Shown: positions 52,339-62,214, counted from the stretch's first letter. The stretch is DNA of 64,000 bases from Providencia rettgeri (GCF_023205015.1 NZ_CP096258.1:3658001-3722000); one strand, 5' to 3'. Translations and numbers: made by a program. Notes: generated by a model not told the origin, from the sequence alone.

Positions 52339-53412
52339 ATGATGAAAAAAGTACGTGCAGTTCAATATGGTTGCGGAAAAATGGGTAAATTTTTGATCCG
52401 TTACTTGCAAGAGCATGGTGCTGAAGTTGTGGCGGCTTTTGATATCAATGAAGCCGTTATTGGCAAAGATATAGGTGAAATTGCAGGAACGACGCCAACA
52501 GGGGTAAAAGTCCAGCCGCTACATGAAGCAGATAAAACTCTCGCGGCATTAAAACCTGATGTTGGCATCATCGCCACATTAAGTACCATGGCGGATTTAG
52601 AAGATGCATTCTCCCTATTTGCTCGTCATGGTGTAAACGCCATTTCAACCGGAGAAGAAGCCCTTTACCCATGGAATTCATCACCTGAAATTACACAAAA
52701 GCTTGATGCATTAGCCAAAGAAAATAACTGTACCCTGGCGGGCAGTGGTTACCCTGATATGTATTGGGGTGTCTTAATCGATACCTTAGCAGGCTCCATG
52801 CACAAATTGGTGAAAATTAAAGGTTCAAGCTGCTATAACGTTGAAGATTACGGTATTGCTTTAGCCATTGGCCATGGTGCAGGCTTAACCGTTGATGAAT
52901 TCGATAAGCAAATCGGCAACTATAATGATTTACCTTATGAAGTGATTTCACAAAAAATTGAAAGCGGTGAATATGCACCACCGTATATGTGGACCCAAAA
53001 CGGCTGGCTATGTAGCCGCCTTGGGCTAACGATCACCAGCCAAACTCAGCGCTGTGTGCCACAAATTGCTCAGCAAGATATTTACTCCGAAACGCTCAAA
53101 ATGACTGTTAAAAAAGGGGATGTCTTAGGCTTATCTGCAGTGGTGATCACCGAAACCGCAGAAGGGATTACCCTAGAAACAGAGTGTATTGGGAAAATCT
53201 TAACAGCGGATGAGTGTGATAAAAATAGCTGGCAGTTAATTGGCGAACCCGACACCTCAATTGAGGTGAATAACCCAGCAACCGTAGAATTAACTTGTGC
53301 AAATTTAGTGAACCGCATCCCTGCACTGATTAATAGCCCCGCAGGCTATATCACAACAGAGAAAATGCCTAATAATGTGTTTATGACCAAACCAATGCAT
53401 GAGTATTTATAG
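52339..53412 (+). CDS. DapB-fold NAD(P)H dehydrogenase (diaminopentanoate dehydrogenase-like)
   Basis: A 357-residue oxidoreductase with an N-terminal Rossmann domain (VRAVQYGCGKMGKFLIRYL) and a DapB-like C-terminal domain. It is longer than DapB and closest in layout to 2,4-diaminopentanoate dehydrogenase of ornithine fermentation, though that pathway is not visible here. An ATG at 52342 is an equal start. A strong terminator follows. Confidence 0.75.
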   Translation: MMKKVRAVQYGCGKMGKFLIRYLQEHGAEVVAAFDINEAVIGKDIGEIAGTTPTGVKVQPLHEADKTLAALKPDVGIIATLSTMADLEDAFSLFARHGVNAISTGEEALYPWNSSPEITQKLDALAKENNCTLAGSGYPDMYWGVLIDTLAGSMHKLVKIKGSSCYNVEDYGIALAIGHGAGLTVDEFDKQIGNYNDLPYEVISQKIESGEYAPPYMWTQNGWLCSRLGLTITSQTQRCVPQIAQQDIYSETLKMTVKKGDVLGLSAVVITETAEGITLETECIGKILTADECDKNSWQLIGEPDTSIEVNNPATVELTCANLVNRIPALINSPAGYITTEKMPNNVFMTKPMHEYL

Positions 53413-53420
53413 CTAACATT

Positions 53421-53443
53421 GCCCACCTTTCGGTGGGCTTTTT
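53421..53443 (+). terminator. Intrinsic terminator
   Basis: GCCCACC-TTTC-GGTGGGC followed by TTTTT, nine bases after the dehydrogenase stop. Confidence 0.88.
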
Positions 53444-53457
53444 GCCGACACCTAACT

Positions 53458-54057
53458 TTAGCGCGGCTTTACCATTTGCCATTCTAAATGGCGCTTAATC
53501 GCTGGCCATTCTGACTCGATGATACTGTAAATACAGCTATCACGCAGTTCACCCGTTTTAGTTTTCATATGATTGCGAAGGACACCATCGAGTTTTGCCC
53601 CTAAACGTTCAATGGCACGGCGACTTTGGCTATTTAAAAAATGCGTACGAAACTCCACTGCAACGCAGTCTAATTCCTCAAAGGCATGTTTTAACAGCAA
53701 ATATTTAGCCTCTGTATTTAATGCGGTACGCTGCACCTCCACCCCATACCACGTGGCGCCAATTTCAACCCGTCTTACCGCATGGTCTACACGGTTATAA
53801 GACGTAATACCAACTGGTTTATCGCTTCGTTTATCGATCACCACAAAAGGTAAGCATTCCTTTTTCTGGAAATTTTCCAGGCGTTTTTCCACATCTTGAG
53901 AGAAATGTTCAGGCTCAGGCACTAAGGCATACCACAAATTATGCAGTCCATCTCGCCGAATAATATCTGCCAGTTCGACATCATATTGGTGAGATAGAGG
54001 TTCAAGGCGAACGCATTCACCTTCTAAAATAATAGGTTGGCAAATCTCTTTCATCAT
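53458..54057 (-). CDS. GNAT acetyltransferase (RimJ/RimL-like)
   Basis: A 199-residue acetyl-CoA-dependent N-acetyltransferase. It starts with the CVRLEPLSHQYDVEL strand typical of RimL-like members, followed by the beta-hairpin PVGITSYNRVD and EFRTHFLNSQSRRAIERLGAKLDG near residue 135-160. Substrate unknown. Convergent with the dehydrogenase gene and divergent from fadH. Confidence 0.85.
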   Translation of the reverse strand: MMKEICQPIILEGECVRLEPLSHQYDVELADIIRRDGLHNLWYALVPEPEHFSQDVEKRLENFQKKECLPFVVIDKRSDKPVGITSYNRVDHAVRRVEIGATWYGVEVQRTALNTEAKYLLLKHAFEELDCVAVEFRTHFLNSQSRRAIERLGAKLDGVLRNHMKTKTGELRDSCIYSIIESEWPAIKRHLEWQMVKPR

Positions 54058-54276
54058 CGTTTCCCCATATCGTTCTTTATGCTGTATGCCTCTTTTTTAA
54101 TCTCTTTTTATGACATAAAAACCAAAAAACACCTATTTTTTTATGACACTCAGCTATTTAACCGAAAACATATGATAAAAATCACAAAATTTTAACATCT
54201 TTACCAAATTATCCCTTCATTAGGCTACAGTTAACTCATCTGACCTGTTAATAAAATCCCGAATGGGAGTATAATA

Positions 54277-56298
54277 ATGAGCAATTTCCCACACCTTTTT
54301 GCCCCACTTGATTTAGGCCATACCGTCCTAAAAAATCGCATCTTGATGGGCTCAATGCATACTGGGCTTGAAGAGCACCCACAAGGCAGTGAGCGGCTAG
54401 CACATTTTTATCGCCTACGCGCTGAAAATGGTGTCAGCCTCATCATTACCGGTGGCATAGCGCCTAACCCTGAAGGGGCACTTACCGCTCATGGCGCGGT
54501 ATTAAACGATAAAAACCAGCTTTCATTTCATCGACAAATCACAGATGCTGTCCATCAAGCAGATGGTAAAATCGCCTTACAAATCTTGCATGCAGGGCGT
54601 TATGGGCTGCATCCTAAATTAGTTGCGCCAAGCTCAATTCAAGCAGAAATTATTCCTTTCGCCCCCCGAGAGCTCTCAACTGGTGAAGTTGAAAAAACGA
54701 TTGATGACTTCGTGACAACCGCCAAGCTAGCTCAGCAAGCTGGGTATGATGGTGTTGAAATTATGGGTTCCGAAGGTTATTTAATTAACCAATTCATTAC
54801 CAAGCGCACCAACCATAGAACTGATGAATGGGGTGGGAGTTACATAAACCGAATTCGCTTTCCCATTGAAATCGTGCGACAAATAAGGGAAGCCGTTGGG
54901 GAGAACTTTATCATTATTTATCGACTTTCCATGTTGGATTTAGTCGAAGAAGGCTCAACATGGGAAGAGGTTGAATTTCTTGCCAAACAAATTGAAAACG
55001 TAGGTGCCAGTATGATCAACACCGGTATTGGTTGGCACGAAGCTCGAGTACCGACGATAGCAACACAAGTTCCCCGTAGTGCATTTAGTTGGGTTACGCA
55101 AAAATTAATGGGAAAAGTGAATATTCCGCTGATAACCACAAATCGCATCAATGACCCCTTTGTTGCAGAACATATTATTGCCAATCATCAAGCAGATATG
55201 GTTTCAATGGCCCGGCCGTTTCTTGCCGATGAAGCGTTTGTTCGTAAAGCCGCAGAAAATCGAGCAGATGAAATCAACACCTGCATTGGCTGTAATCAAG
55301 CCTGTCTCGACCTTATCTTTAGTGGCAAGCTCGCCAGCTGTTTGGTTAACCCACAAGCCGTTAGGGAAATGGATTACCCCAATGAAAAAGCGCCACAGAG
55401 TAAATCTGTCGCAATTGTTGGCGCAGGGCCTGCTGGGTTATCTTGTGCAATTTACGCGGCAAAGCGTGGGCACCGAGTCACTTTGTTTGAAAAATCTAAC
55501 CATATAGGTGGTCAATTTAACCTCGCTAAACAGATACCCGGCAAAGAAGAATTCCATGAAACCATCCGTTACTTTTGCCGCCAATTACAATTATTGAATG
55601 TTGATGTACGCCTTGAACAACAAGCTGATGTTGACTGTTTATCGGGATTTGATGAGGTCATTATTGCAACAGGCGTCGTCCCACGAAAAATCCAGCTCGA
55701 AGGGATTGACCATCATAAGGTCATTTCTTATATCGATGTCATCACCAAACAACGTTCCGTGGGGAAAAGCGCCGCCATTATTGGGGCTGGGGGGATTGGG
55801 TTTGATGTTGCTGAACTGCTAACCCAAGAAGGAAAAAGTAGCAGTTTAGATTCATCACTATTTAATAAAGAGTGGAATATTGATACCTCGATCCATTCAA
55901 AAGGTGGTGTATTTCCCCCACAAAAAACCCCGATAGCATCAGCTCGCCAATTGTATTTATTACAGCGGAAAAACAGTAAAGTGGGAGCAGGCCTCGGTAA
56001 AACAACCGGTTGGGTACATCGTTTATCACTAATGAAACGCGGTGTTCAAATGCTAAATGGCGTGGAATACATGCGAGTTGATGACGAAGGGCTCCATATT
56101 CGCTATCAAGATAAAACACAGTGCCTGCCCGTTGATAATGTCATTTTGTGTGCAGGGCAAGAGCCTTACTGCCCATTAAAAACACAACTAGCAGAACACG
56201 GGATCAACGCCCATGTGATTGGCGGTGCGGATGTTGCCGCAGAACTGGATGCACGCCGAGCAATTGAGCAAGGGATGAAAATTGCGTATCAGCTTTAA
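54277..56298 (+). CDS. fadH: 2,4-dienoyl-CoA reductase FadH
   Basis: NADPH-dependent 2,4-dienoyl-CoA reductase, 673 residues, needed for beta-oxidation of unsaturated fatty acids. It has an N-terminal Old Yellow Enzyme barrel with FMN, a [4Fe-4S] cluster at Cys336, Cys339, Cys343 and about Cys355 (CIGCNQACLD), and C-terminal FAD (VGAGPAGLSCA) and NADPH domains. It is close to the E. coli protein throughout. AATGGGAG precedes the ATG. Confidence 0.95.
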   Translation: MSNFPHLFAPLDLGHTVLKNRILMGSMHTGLEEHPQGSERLAHFYRLRAENGVSLIITGGIAPNPEGALTAHGAVLNDKNQLSFHRQITDAVHQADGKIALQILHAGRYGLHPKLVAPSSIQAEIIPFAPRELSTGEVEKTIDDFVTTAKLAQQAGYDGVEIMGSEGYLINQFITKRTNHRTDEWGGSYINRIRFPIEIVRQIREAVGENFIIIYRLSMLDLVEEGSTWEEVEFLAKQIENVGASMINTGIGWHEARVPTIATQVPRSAFSWVTQKLMGKVNIPLITTNRINDPFVAEHIIANHQADMVSMARPFLADEAFVRKAAENRADEINTCIGCNQACLDLIFSGKLASCLVNPQAVREMDYPNEKAPQSKSVAIVGAGPAGLSCAIYAAKRGHRVTLFEKSNHIGGQFNLAKQIPGKEEFHETIRYFCRQLQLLNVDVRLEQQADVDCLSGFDEVIIATGVVPRKIQLEGIDHHKVISYIDVITKQRSVGKSAAIIGAGGIGFDVAELLTQEGKSSSLDSSLFNKEWNIDTSIHSKGGVFPPQKTPIASARQLYLLQRKNSKVGAGLGKTTGWVHRLSLMKRGVQMLNGVEYMRVDDEGLHIRYQDKTQCLPVDNVILCAGQEPYCPLKTQLAEHGINAHVIGGADVAAELDARRAIEQGMKIAYQL

Positions 56299-56346
56299 TT
56301 TTTCTGCTCCGTTGTTCGGGATTTTCGCTAGGTTTTATCACATATT

Positions 56347-56384
56347 CAAAAATAAAGGCAGAGATTGCTTTCACAGTCCCTGCC
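56347..56384 (-). terminator. sstT terminator
   Basis: On the minus strand GGCAGGGA pairs with TCTCTGCC (one mismatch), followed by TTTATTTTTG. Confidence 0.7.
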
Positions 56385-56403
56385 CTTTCTTTGGTTCACA
56401 CAA

Positions 56404-57657
56404 TTAATCACGATGAGATAACTGCGCTTCCGCGTTAGCCAGTTTTTCGTCTTCCGCTAAGCACACAGCCGCAGTAAATAACACATCGGTTGAAGAGTTA
56501 AGCGCTGTCTCAGCTGAATCTTGTAATACGCCAATCATCACCCCAACCGCGACCACTTGCATCGCAATTTCATTTGAAATACCAAACATATTACAAGCCA
56601 ATGGGATCAGCAACAGTGAGCCACCTGCAACCCCAGAGGCCCCACAAGCGCATACTGCAGCAACCACGCTTAATAATAGTGCCGTTGGGATATCCACTGG
56701 TACACCTAAAGTGTGCACAGCGGCTAGCGTCAATACCGTAATTGTTACCGCAGCGCCTGCCATATTGATGGTTGCACCTAATGGAATAGAAACAGAATAG
56801 GTATCTTCGTGTAAATTCATACGACGACACATCCCCATATTTACAGGGATATTCGCTGCTGAACTACGTGTAAAGAATGCAGTTACCCCGCTTTCACGTA
56901 AGCAAGCTAAAACTAATGGATATGGGTTGCGTTTCATTTTCCAATAAACAATCAGTGGGTTAACAATAAAAGCAACGACCAACATACAGCCAATTAAAAC
57001 AGCGAGAACGTGGATATAACCTTTTAAGGTTTCAAAGCCAGTCGTTGCGATAGTGGAAGCAACTAAGCCAAAAATCCCTAAAGGCGCTAAGCGGATCACA
57101 ACACGTACCAGCTGTGTTACCGCATTAGAAAAATCATGAACTAAATTTTTTGTGGTTTCATTTGCATGGCGCAATGCAATACCCAACCCAATCGCCCACG
57201 CTAAAATACCAATATAATTGCCCTTAATCAGTGCATCGATAGGGTTCGAAAATATATTGATTAGCAAACCTTTTAACACTTCAGCAATATTTCCCGGTGG
57301 ATTTAGCTGTGTATCACCGACCACTAACACTAAATTTGATGGAAATAGAAAAGAACCAATAACGGCGACAACCGCGGCAAAAAATGTTCCCAAAATATAC
57401 AAGACCAGTATAGGTTTGATATTGGTTTTTTGACCTTGACGGTGGTTAGCAATAGATGACATCACTAACACCCATACTAATACAGGCGCAACAGCCTTTA
57501 ATGCACTAACGAATAAATCCCCTAACAACCCGACATTTTTTGCAGCAGATGGCCATAACCATGCAAGCAAAATACCTGCTATCAAGCCAACCAGTATCTG
57601 CTTGACTAGACTACCTTGGCTAATAACTCGCCATAACCCTGTTTTATTTGTATCCAT
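56404..57657 (-). CDS. sstT: Serine/threonine:Na+ symporter SstT
   Basis: Sodium-coupled serine and threonine importer of the DAACS (glutamate transporter) family, 417 residues. Eight transmembrane helices and two re-entrant hairpins are expected; the signature segments FFTRSSAANIPVNM and SIPLGATINMAGAA form the substrate and Na+ sites. Same neighbourhood as in E. coli (alx, sstT, yqj). Confidence 0.95.
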   Translation of the reverse strand: MDTNKTGLWRVISQGSLVKQILVGLIAGILLAWLWPSAAKNVGLLGDLFVSALKAVAPVLVWVLVMSSIANHRQGQKTNIKPILVLYILGTFFAAVVAVIGSFLFPSNLVLVVGDTQLNPPGNIAEVLKGLLINIFSNPIDALIKGNYIGILAWAIGLGIALRHANETTKNLVHDFSNAVTQLVRVVIRLAPLGIFGLVASTIATTGFETLKGYIHVLAVLIGCMLVVAFIVNPLIVYWKMKRNPYPLVLACLRESGVTAFFTRSSAANIPVNMGMCRRMNLHEDTYSVSIPLGATINMAGAAVTITVLTLAAVHTLGVPVDIPTALLLSVVAAVCACGASGVAGGSLLLIPLACNMFGISNEIAMQVVAVGVMIGVLQDSAETALNSSTDVLFTAAVCLAEDEKLANAEAQLSHRD

Positions 57658-57874
57658 AATAGACCTATATTATTTATCTTTATTAGGAATTAAATGTGTT
57701 TGCACAGCAAGTATAAGGAATAATAGTCGCCTGAAAAGGCAATTATTCAAAATATACACAATGATTGACTTTGTTTAACAAACATTTTACATAACTGTGA
57801 TCTCAATAGAGTTTTGTTTCTTATAGTAGAATGGTATGACTAAAATGGTTGAGTGTTTTCAGAGGGTTAAAAAA

Positions 57875-57900
57875 AATCCCCTGCTTCACAGCAGAGGATT
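57875..57900 (-). terminator. alx terminator
   Basis: AATCCtCTGCT-GTGA-AGCAGgGGATT on the minus strand followed by TTTTTT, 20 bases after the alx stop. Confidence 0.85.
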
Positions 57901-57920
57901 TAAAAAATGAAAAAGGTAAA

Positions 57921-58880
57921 TTAATTTTTTGCTTCATTACGTTTATTAACAATGGCATTAATAACCAGCGTTATAACTAAGATTGACGCAATCACGCCCA
58001 ATGAAATTGGTGTTGGGATGTGGAAAATATCAATCAATAGCATTTTTATACCGATAAAGCTTAAAATCACCGCTAAACCGTATTTTAACATTGAGAATTT
58101 CTCAGCAACTCCAGACAACAAGAAATACATGGCACGTAGGCCTAAAATAGCAAATAAATTCGATGTTAAAACAATGAATGGGTCAGTTGTTACCGCAAAA
58201 ATAGCGGGTATGCTGTCCACTGCAAATATCACATCACTAATTTCAACTAAGATCAGGACTAAAATAAGTGGGGTCGCAAATAAAACGCCATTACGTTTAA
58301 TGAAGAATTTTTCACCATGCAATTCATCTGTCATACGTAAATGAGAACGAACCCATTTGACTAACGGTTTATCGGTAATTGGCGAATCATCTTCTTTAGC
58401 AAAAGCCATTTTCAAACCCGTAAATAGCAAGAACAAGCCAAATACATATAAAATCCAGCTAAATTGCGTGACTAACCAACTACCTGCAAAAATCATAATC
58501 GTACGAAGTACGATAGCGCCTAATACTCCATAGACCAACACTCGACGTTGTAAATTGGCTGGGATCGCGAAATAACTAAATAACATTAACCAAACGAATA
58601 CGTTATCAACAGCTAATGCTTTTTCCAATAAATAACCCGTTAAGAACGCCATGGTTTGGCTGTAGGCAAACTCACGCCCCACGTTCTCATTAAGATACCA
58701 CCAAAAGCCTGCTGCAAAGAGCAGTGAAAGAGTTACCCACACAATACTCCAAGCCGCAGCTTGTTTCATCGACATTGCTTGGCCCTTGTGTTTCCCTTGC
58801 CAGAACAAATCAATGAGCAACATAAGTAAAATAATAACGGCAAAACTACCCCATAAAATCGGGTTACCAACTGAGTGCAT
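57921..58880 (-). CDS. alx: TerC-family membrane protein Alx
   Basis: A 319-residue TerC/Alx membrane protein with about nine helices. The conserved acidic motifs EKALAVDNVFVW and EISDVIFAVDSIPA are those linked to Mn2+ transport. In E. coli alx is induced by alkali and manganese through a riboswitch in its leader, and the same leader type is visible here. AAGGGAAAGG precedes the ATG. Confidence 0.95.
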   Translation of the reverse strand: MHSVGNPILWGSFAVIILLMLLIDLFWQGKHKGQAMSMKQAAAWSIVWVTLSLLFAAGFWWYLNENVGREFAYSQTMAFLTGYLLEKALAVDNVFVWLMLFSYFAIPANLQRRVLVYGVLGAIVLRTIMIFAGSWLVTQFSWILYVFGLFLLFTGLKMAFAKEDDSPITDKPLVKWVRSHLRMTDELHGEKFFIKRNGVLFATPLILVLILVEISDVIFAVDSIPAIFAVTTDPFIVLTSNLFAILGLRAMYFLLSGVAEKFSMLKYGLAVILSFIGIKMLLIDIFHIPTPISLGVIASILVITLVINAIVNKRNEAKN

Positions 58881-58893
58881 TTTCCTTTCCCTT

Positions 58894-58933
58894 AAAAAAC
58901 AAAAAACGGCTGATATCCAGAAGACATCAGCCG
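58894..58933 (-). terminator. Expression-platform terminator of the alx leader
   Basis: CGGCTGAT (58907-58914) and ATCAGCCG (58926-58933) form an eight-pair stem; on the minus strand it is followed by TTTTTTGTTTTTT. It lies between the riboswitch and the alx start, 14 bases from the ATG, so it must be bypassed for alx expression. Confidence 0.8.
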
Positions 58934-58974
58934 CTTAAAATTCGTTAACCACAAGTGATTTCTTTAGGTTGTAA

Positions 58975-59125
58975 ATTATGAGCAAACCTCGCCTTCTGGC
59001 AAGGTCTCACTTACAACACAAACACCCAGAAAATAGGGAACTGTGGTGCTCGGCTACCGGGTGTAATGTGTACACCGTAATGACGATAAACCGACAAGAA
59101 GAAGTTACTCCCCTTTGCTATGGCG
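58975..59125 (-). ncRNA. yybP-ykoY-type manganese riboswitch (alx leader)
   Basis: Reading the minus strand, the leader holds AAAGGGGAGTAACTTC at its 5' side and GAGACCTTGCCAGAAGGCGAGG at its 3' side (given here in part), which are the paired conserved elements of yybP-ykoY/PRE aptamers. A terminator follows. This is the arrangement of the E. coli alx leader, where Mn2+ binding at high pH allows expression. Limits are approximate. Confidence 0.85.
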
Positions 59126-59495
59126 ATAAGATACGGTAAATAGTCTTAAAATGCAATAATTAGCCGTTATTGTTTTATCGTTATTTTCTTACATTAAAAG
59201 ATAAATTAACCAGTATATTTAGTATACCTTACGTAAAAAAACAGGTTAAATGCCGTTTTTAAGCACTTTACATCGTTACATACCACACGATAAATTGTAA
59301 AAATAAGCCAAAACTTAAATGAATTCTAAAAATAAGCTTAAAATTTGCTGTTTAGTTATTTTCTGTTTTGTTAAAGTGAGCGTGCTTTACACTAACAGCC
59401 TGAGGAAACACTACTTTCACTTTGGCATTCACTTAATCCATTTCTCCCTGCCCAACAACAAGTTTGTTGTTGTTATTGCCGTTTAGGAAACATTA
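59126..59495. other. Divergent promoter region alx / yqjA
   Basis: AT-rich, no reading frame. It holds the alx leader promoter and the yqjA promoter. I found no clear CpxR box. Confidence 0.5.
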
Positions 59496-60164
59496 ATGGA
59501 ATTAGTTAGAGAACTTTTTTTCGCCCTTTGGCACCAAGATTATGTCACCCTATCTAACCCTGCGTTAGTGTGGTCGATTTACTTCATGCTGTTTGCTATC
59601 TTGTTTCTTGAAAACGGGGTATTGCCTGCAGCGTTTTTACCTGGCGATAGCTTATTGATTTTAGTTGGTGTACTCATTGCTAAAGGCACATTAAGTTATC
59701 CGCTCACTATCGTAATTTTAACCGCTGGTGCTAGTTTAGGCTGTTGGGTAGGTTATATACAAGGCCGATGGCTGGGGAACACACGAATTGTTAAAGGCTG
59801 GCTTGAGCACCTACCTGAACACTACCACCAACGCGCTTATGGTTTATTCCACCGTCATGGCCTCGCTGCACTACTCATTGGCCGTTTTTTAGCGTTTGTC
59901 AGAACCCTACTGCCAACTATTGCAGGACTTGCAGGCTTGCAAAATGGTCGTTTCCAAGTATTTAATTGGTTAAGTGGCTTACTGTGGGTGTTAATTTTGA
60001 CTGCGATTGGTTATGGCTTTGGTAAAAGCCCGATTTTCCTACAATATGAACATCATATTATGAATATATTGATGTTGATCCCTGTAGGGCTACTGATCCT
60101 TGGCCTAATTGGTAGCATTGCCGTTGTCGTCAAGAAAAAGTTTTCAAGTAAAAAAGCAAATTAA
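59496..60164 (+). CDS. yqjA: DedA-family membrane protein YqjA
   Basis: A 222-residue DedA/SNARE-associated membrane protein, close to E. coli YqjA, a proton-dependent transporter needed for alkaline and osmotic tolerance and cell division. The segment FLPGDSLLILVGVL and the GRFLAFVRTLLPTIAGL motif with essential Arg residues are present. TTTAGGAAAC precedes the ATG. In E. coli mzrA follows; it is absent here. Confidence 0.92.
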   Translation: MELVRELFFALWHQDYVTLSNPALVWSIYFMLFAILFLENGVLPAAFLPGDSLLILVGVLIAKGTLSYPLTIVILTAGASLGCWVGYIQGRWLGNTRIVKGWLEHLPEHYHQRAYGLFHRHGLAALLIGRFLAFVRTLLPTIAGLAGLQNGRFQVFNWLSGLLWVLILTAIGYGFGKSPIFLQYEHHIMNILMLIPVGLLILGLIGSIAVVVKKKFSSKKAN

Positions 60165-60171
60165 TCCTCCG

Positions 60172-60198
60172 TGCGGGAACGCCCTGTTCCCGCATTTT
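60172..60198 (+). terminator. yqjA terminator
   Basis: TGCGGGAAC-GCCCT-GTTCCCGCA, nine perfect pairs, followed by TTTTC. Confidence 0.85.
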
Positions 60199-60400
60199 CA
60201 TTTTTACTTAATTTTACCTCTCAATGTTTCGGTTCATCACGATAAAGCTAATTCACTGAAAATAAAAATATTTACCTTAATACTATTTTTTACATTTTTT
60301 CTGAACCCACCATTTATTATTGAATAAGTCATTGCACTTAATGTAAAAACGGTTATTGTTAATACAGTAAAGTTTCTTTTCTATTGATAGGAGGTTCTAT

Positions 60401-60706
60401 ATGTCATCAAGTCATTCATCAGAAGACCTACGCGCAGAACTCAAAGCGTTAGCTGACTCTCTTGAAGCCGTATTGAATGATACGGGCGAGAAATCGAAAG
60501 AAGAGATTGAAAGCTTGAAATCCAAAGCGAAAGACGCACTTTGCTCATCTCGCGCTAAACTCGGTCAAACGACTGAAAGGATCACTGAACAAACAAAAGA
60601 AATTGCGGGTCGTGCAGACAACTATGTCAAAGAAAACCCATGGACTGGTATCGGTATCGGTGCTGCGGTTGGTGTGGTTCTTGGCGTACTTCTCGCAAAA
60701 CGTTAA
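60401..60706 (+). CDS. yqjD: ElaB/YqjD/DUF883-family membrane-anchored protein YqjD
   Basis: A 101-residue protein with an N-terminal helical domain rich in Glu/Lys/Ala and a C-terminal transmembrane helix ending in a basic residue (GIGIGAAVGVVLGVLLAKR). In E. coli such proteins bind ribosomes in stationary phase and anchor them to the membrane. TAGGAGG precedes the ATG. First gene of yqjD-E-K. Confidence 0.92.
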   Translation: MSSSHSSEDLRAELKALADSLEAVLNDTGEKSKEEIESLKSKAKDALCSSRAKLGQTTERITEQTKEIAGRADNYVKENPWTGIGIGAAVGVVLGVLLAKR

Positions 60707-60712
60707 TTGCTT

Positions 60713-61120
60713 ATGGAACAAAATCAACAACGTCAGGGCCCCGGTAAAGGGGTCCTTGAAATACTGCAACGCATTGCCAGTATCACCGTTAATATCGTTG
60801 AAACTCGCCTTCAGCTCATAGCCGTTGAGCTCGAAGAAGAAAAAGTTAATTTTATCCAGTTGCTGTTGTTAGTTGGGCTAGCGCTTCTTTTTACTGCTTT
60901 TGGCCTAATGTGTCTAATTGGACTCATTTTTTGGTCTGTAGACCCTGTTTACCGCTATCAAGCACTGGCTATTACAACAGGGTGCTTGGTTCTACTCGCC
61001 ATTGCCTTCGCCATTTGGGCTCTCAAAAAAGCGAAACAATCTACCTTATTGAGCTCCACGCGGGAGCAACTAAGCCAAGATGCAAGTGCATTAGCAGGTA
61101 AGGATAATGACCAAAAATAG
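60713..61120 (+). CDS. yqjE: Inner-membrane protein YqjE
   Basis: A 135-residue phage-holin-family (PF07332) membrane protein with two transmembrane helices (about 45-68 and 79-101) and a conserved amphipathic front (VNIVETRLQLIAVELEEEK). It starts six bases after yqjD and overlaps yqjK by 14. Function unknown. Confidence 0.9.
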   Translation: MEQNQQRQGPGKGVLEILQRIASITVNIVETRLQLIAVELEEEKVNFIQLLLLVGLALLFTAFGLMCLIGLIFWSVDPVYRYQALAITTGCLVLLAIAFAIWALKKAKQSTLLSSTREQLSQDASALAGKDNDQK

Positions 61121-61406
61121 ACGCCAATTACTTGCCGCAAAAAAACAGCGTTTACTCAACAGAATTGAGCAGCAACGGAACGACCTTGCTGCAAGTTCTG
61201 AAGATTGGCTTCATGTGACGGCCCCTTATGACCGTACATGGAAAACCTTGGTTACCTTCCGCCCTTTATTTATTGCGGCAACAGGCCTGCTTTCAATTTA
61301 TTCACTGAAAAGACCACAGCGCATACTCCAATTAGGGAAAAAAGCCTTCACGATGTGGGGCATAGCAAGAACAATTCAAAGTACGATCAATGCAGGAAAG
61401 AAATAA
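61107..61406 (+). CDS. yqjK: YqjK-like protein
   Basis: A 99-residue, basic protein with an N-terminal helix (LLAAKKQRLLNRIEQQRNDLAA) and one weak hydrophobic segment in the middle, as in E. coli YqjK. Overlaps yqjE; its function is unknown. Confidence 0.85.
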   Translation: MTKNRRQLLAAKKQRLLNRIEQQRNDLAASSEDWLHVTAPYDRTWKTLVTFRPLFIAATGLLSIYSLKRPQRILQLGKKAFTMWGIARTIQSTINAGKK

Positions 61407-61644
61407 TTTAGTTTAAAATCAACAAATTAAACCAAGCACCATCCCTTTAACTCGTTCTCCACTCATTATCATTCAATTTTTTTGACCATTATTGTTAATA
61501 AGCTTTGCTTTTTATTGAATAAGCAAATGACTACTATAAGCCCATCAAATGTTTTCTTACCTATTTGTGCTGAAAACAACACTACAAATCGATATATATC
61601 ACAAAAAAATTATATTTAATGGCTTATTAGTCTGGAGAATTTCA

Positions 61645-62040
61645 ATGAAAAATTTAGAAAATGGTGCGGTATTGTTAGCTCGCATTATGATGCCGGTTCT
61701 GTTCATTGTCGCTGGGTACGGAAAACTGGGAGATGCGTACGCAGGAACACAACAATACATGCAAGCGATGGGTGTTCCAGGCTTTTTATTACCTTTAACC
61801 ATTTTATTAGAATTTGGTGGCGGCTTAGCTATTCTGTTCGGTTTCTTAACTCGAACTGTAGCCCTATTTACTGCAGGCTTTACCGTATTAACGGCGCTAC
61901 TGTTCCATATCGACTTTAGCGTGGCACCAAATAGTTTAATGTTTATGAAGAACTTTACTATCGCAGGCGGTTTCTTACTATTAGCAGTAACCGGCCCAGG
62001 GAAATTTAGTATTGACCATTTATTAAATAAAAAATGGTAA
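61645..62040 (+). CDS. yqjF: DoxX-family membrane protein YqjF
   Basis: A 131-residue DoxX protein with four transmembrane helices. Conserved features are RIMMPVLFIVAGYGKL at the start and the Gly-rich LLEFGGGLAILFGF. CTGGAGAA lies before the ATG at 61645, which is preferred over an upstream in-frame start at 61549. In E. coli the gene is named yqjF. A 238-base gap separates it from yqjK, so it has its own promoter. Confidence 0.88.
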   Translation: MKNLENGAVLLARIMMPVLFIVAGYGKLGDAYAGTQQYMQAMGVPGFLLPLTILLEFGGGLAILFGFLTRTVALFTAGFTVLTALLFHIDFSVAPNSLMFMKNFTIAGGFLLLAVTGPGKFSIDHLLNKKW

Positions 62041-62093
62041 CTCCGATTTCATTATCACCCTTATTGATTTAGTTTCATTTATCCGTCCAATTT

Positions 62094-62119
62094 ATACCTC
62101 CTTCGGGAGGTATTTTTTT
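62094..62119 (+). terminator. yqjF terminator
   Basis: ATACCTCC-TTCG-GGAGGTAT followed by a run of seven T, with a stable UUCG tetraloop. Confidence 0.92.
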
Positions 62120-62214
62120 GTCTAAAATAAAGGTATTGAATCAGTTGAAGAGAAAATCACTTAGATGGGGCATTTTCAGTTATTGTTTTAGGAGCTGCAT
62201 AATCAAACACACTC

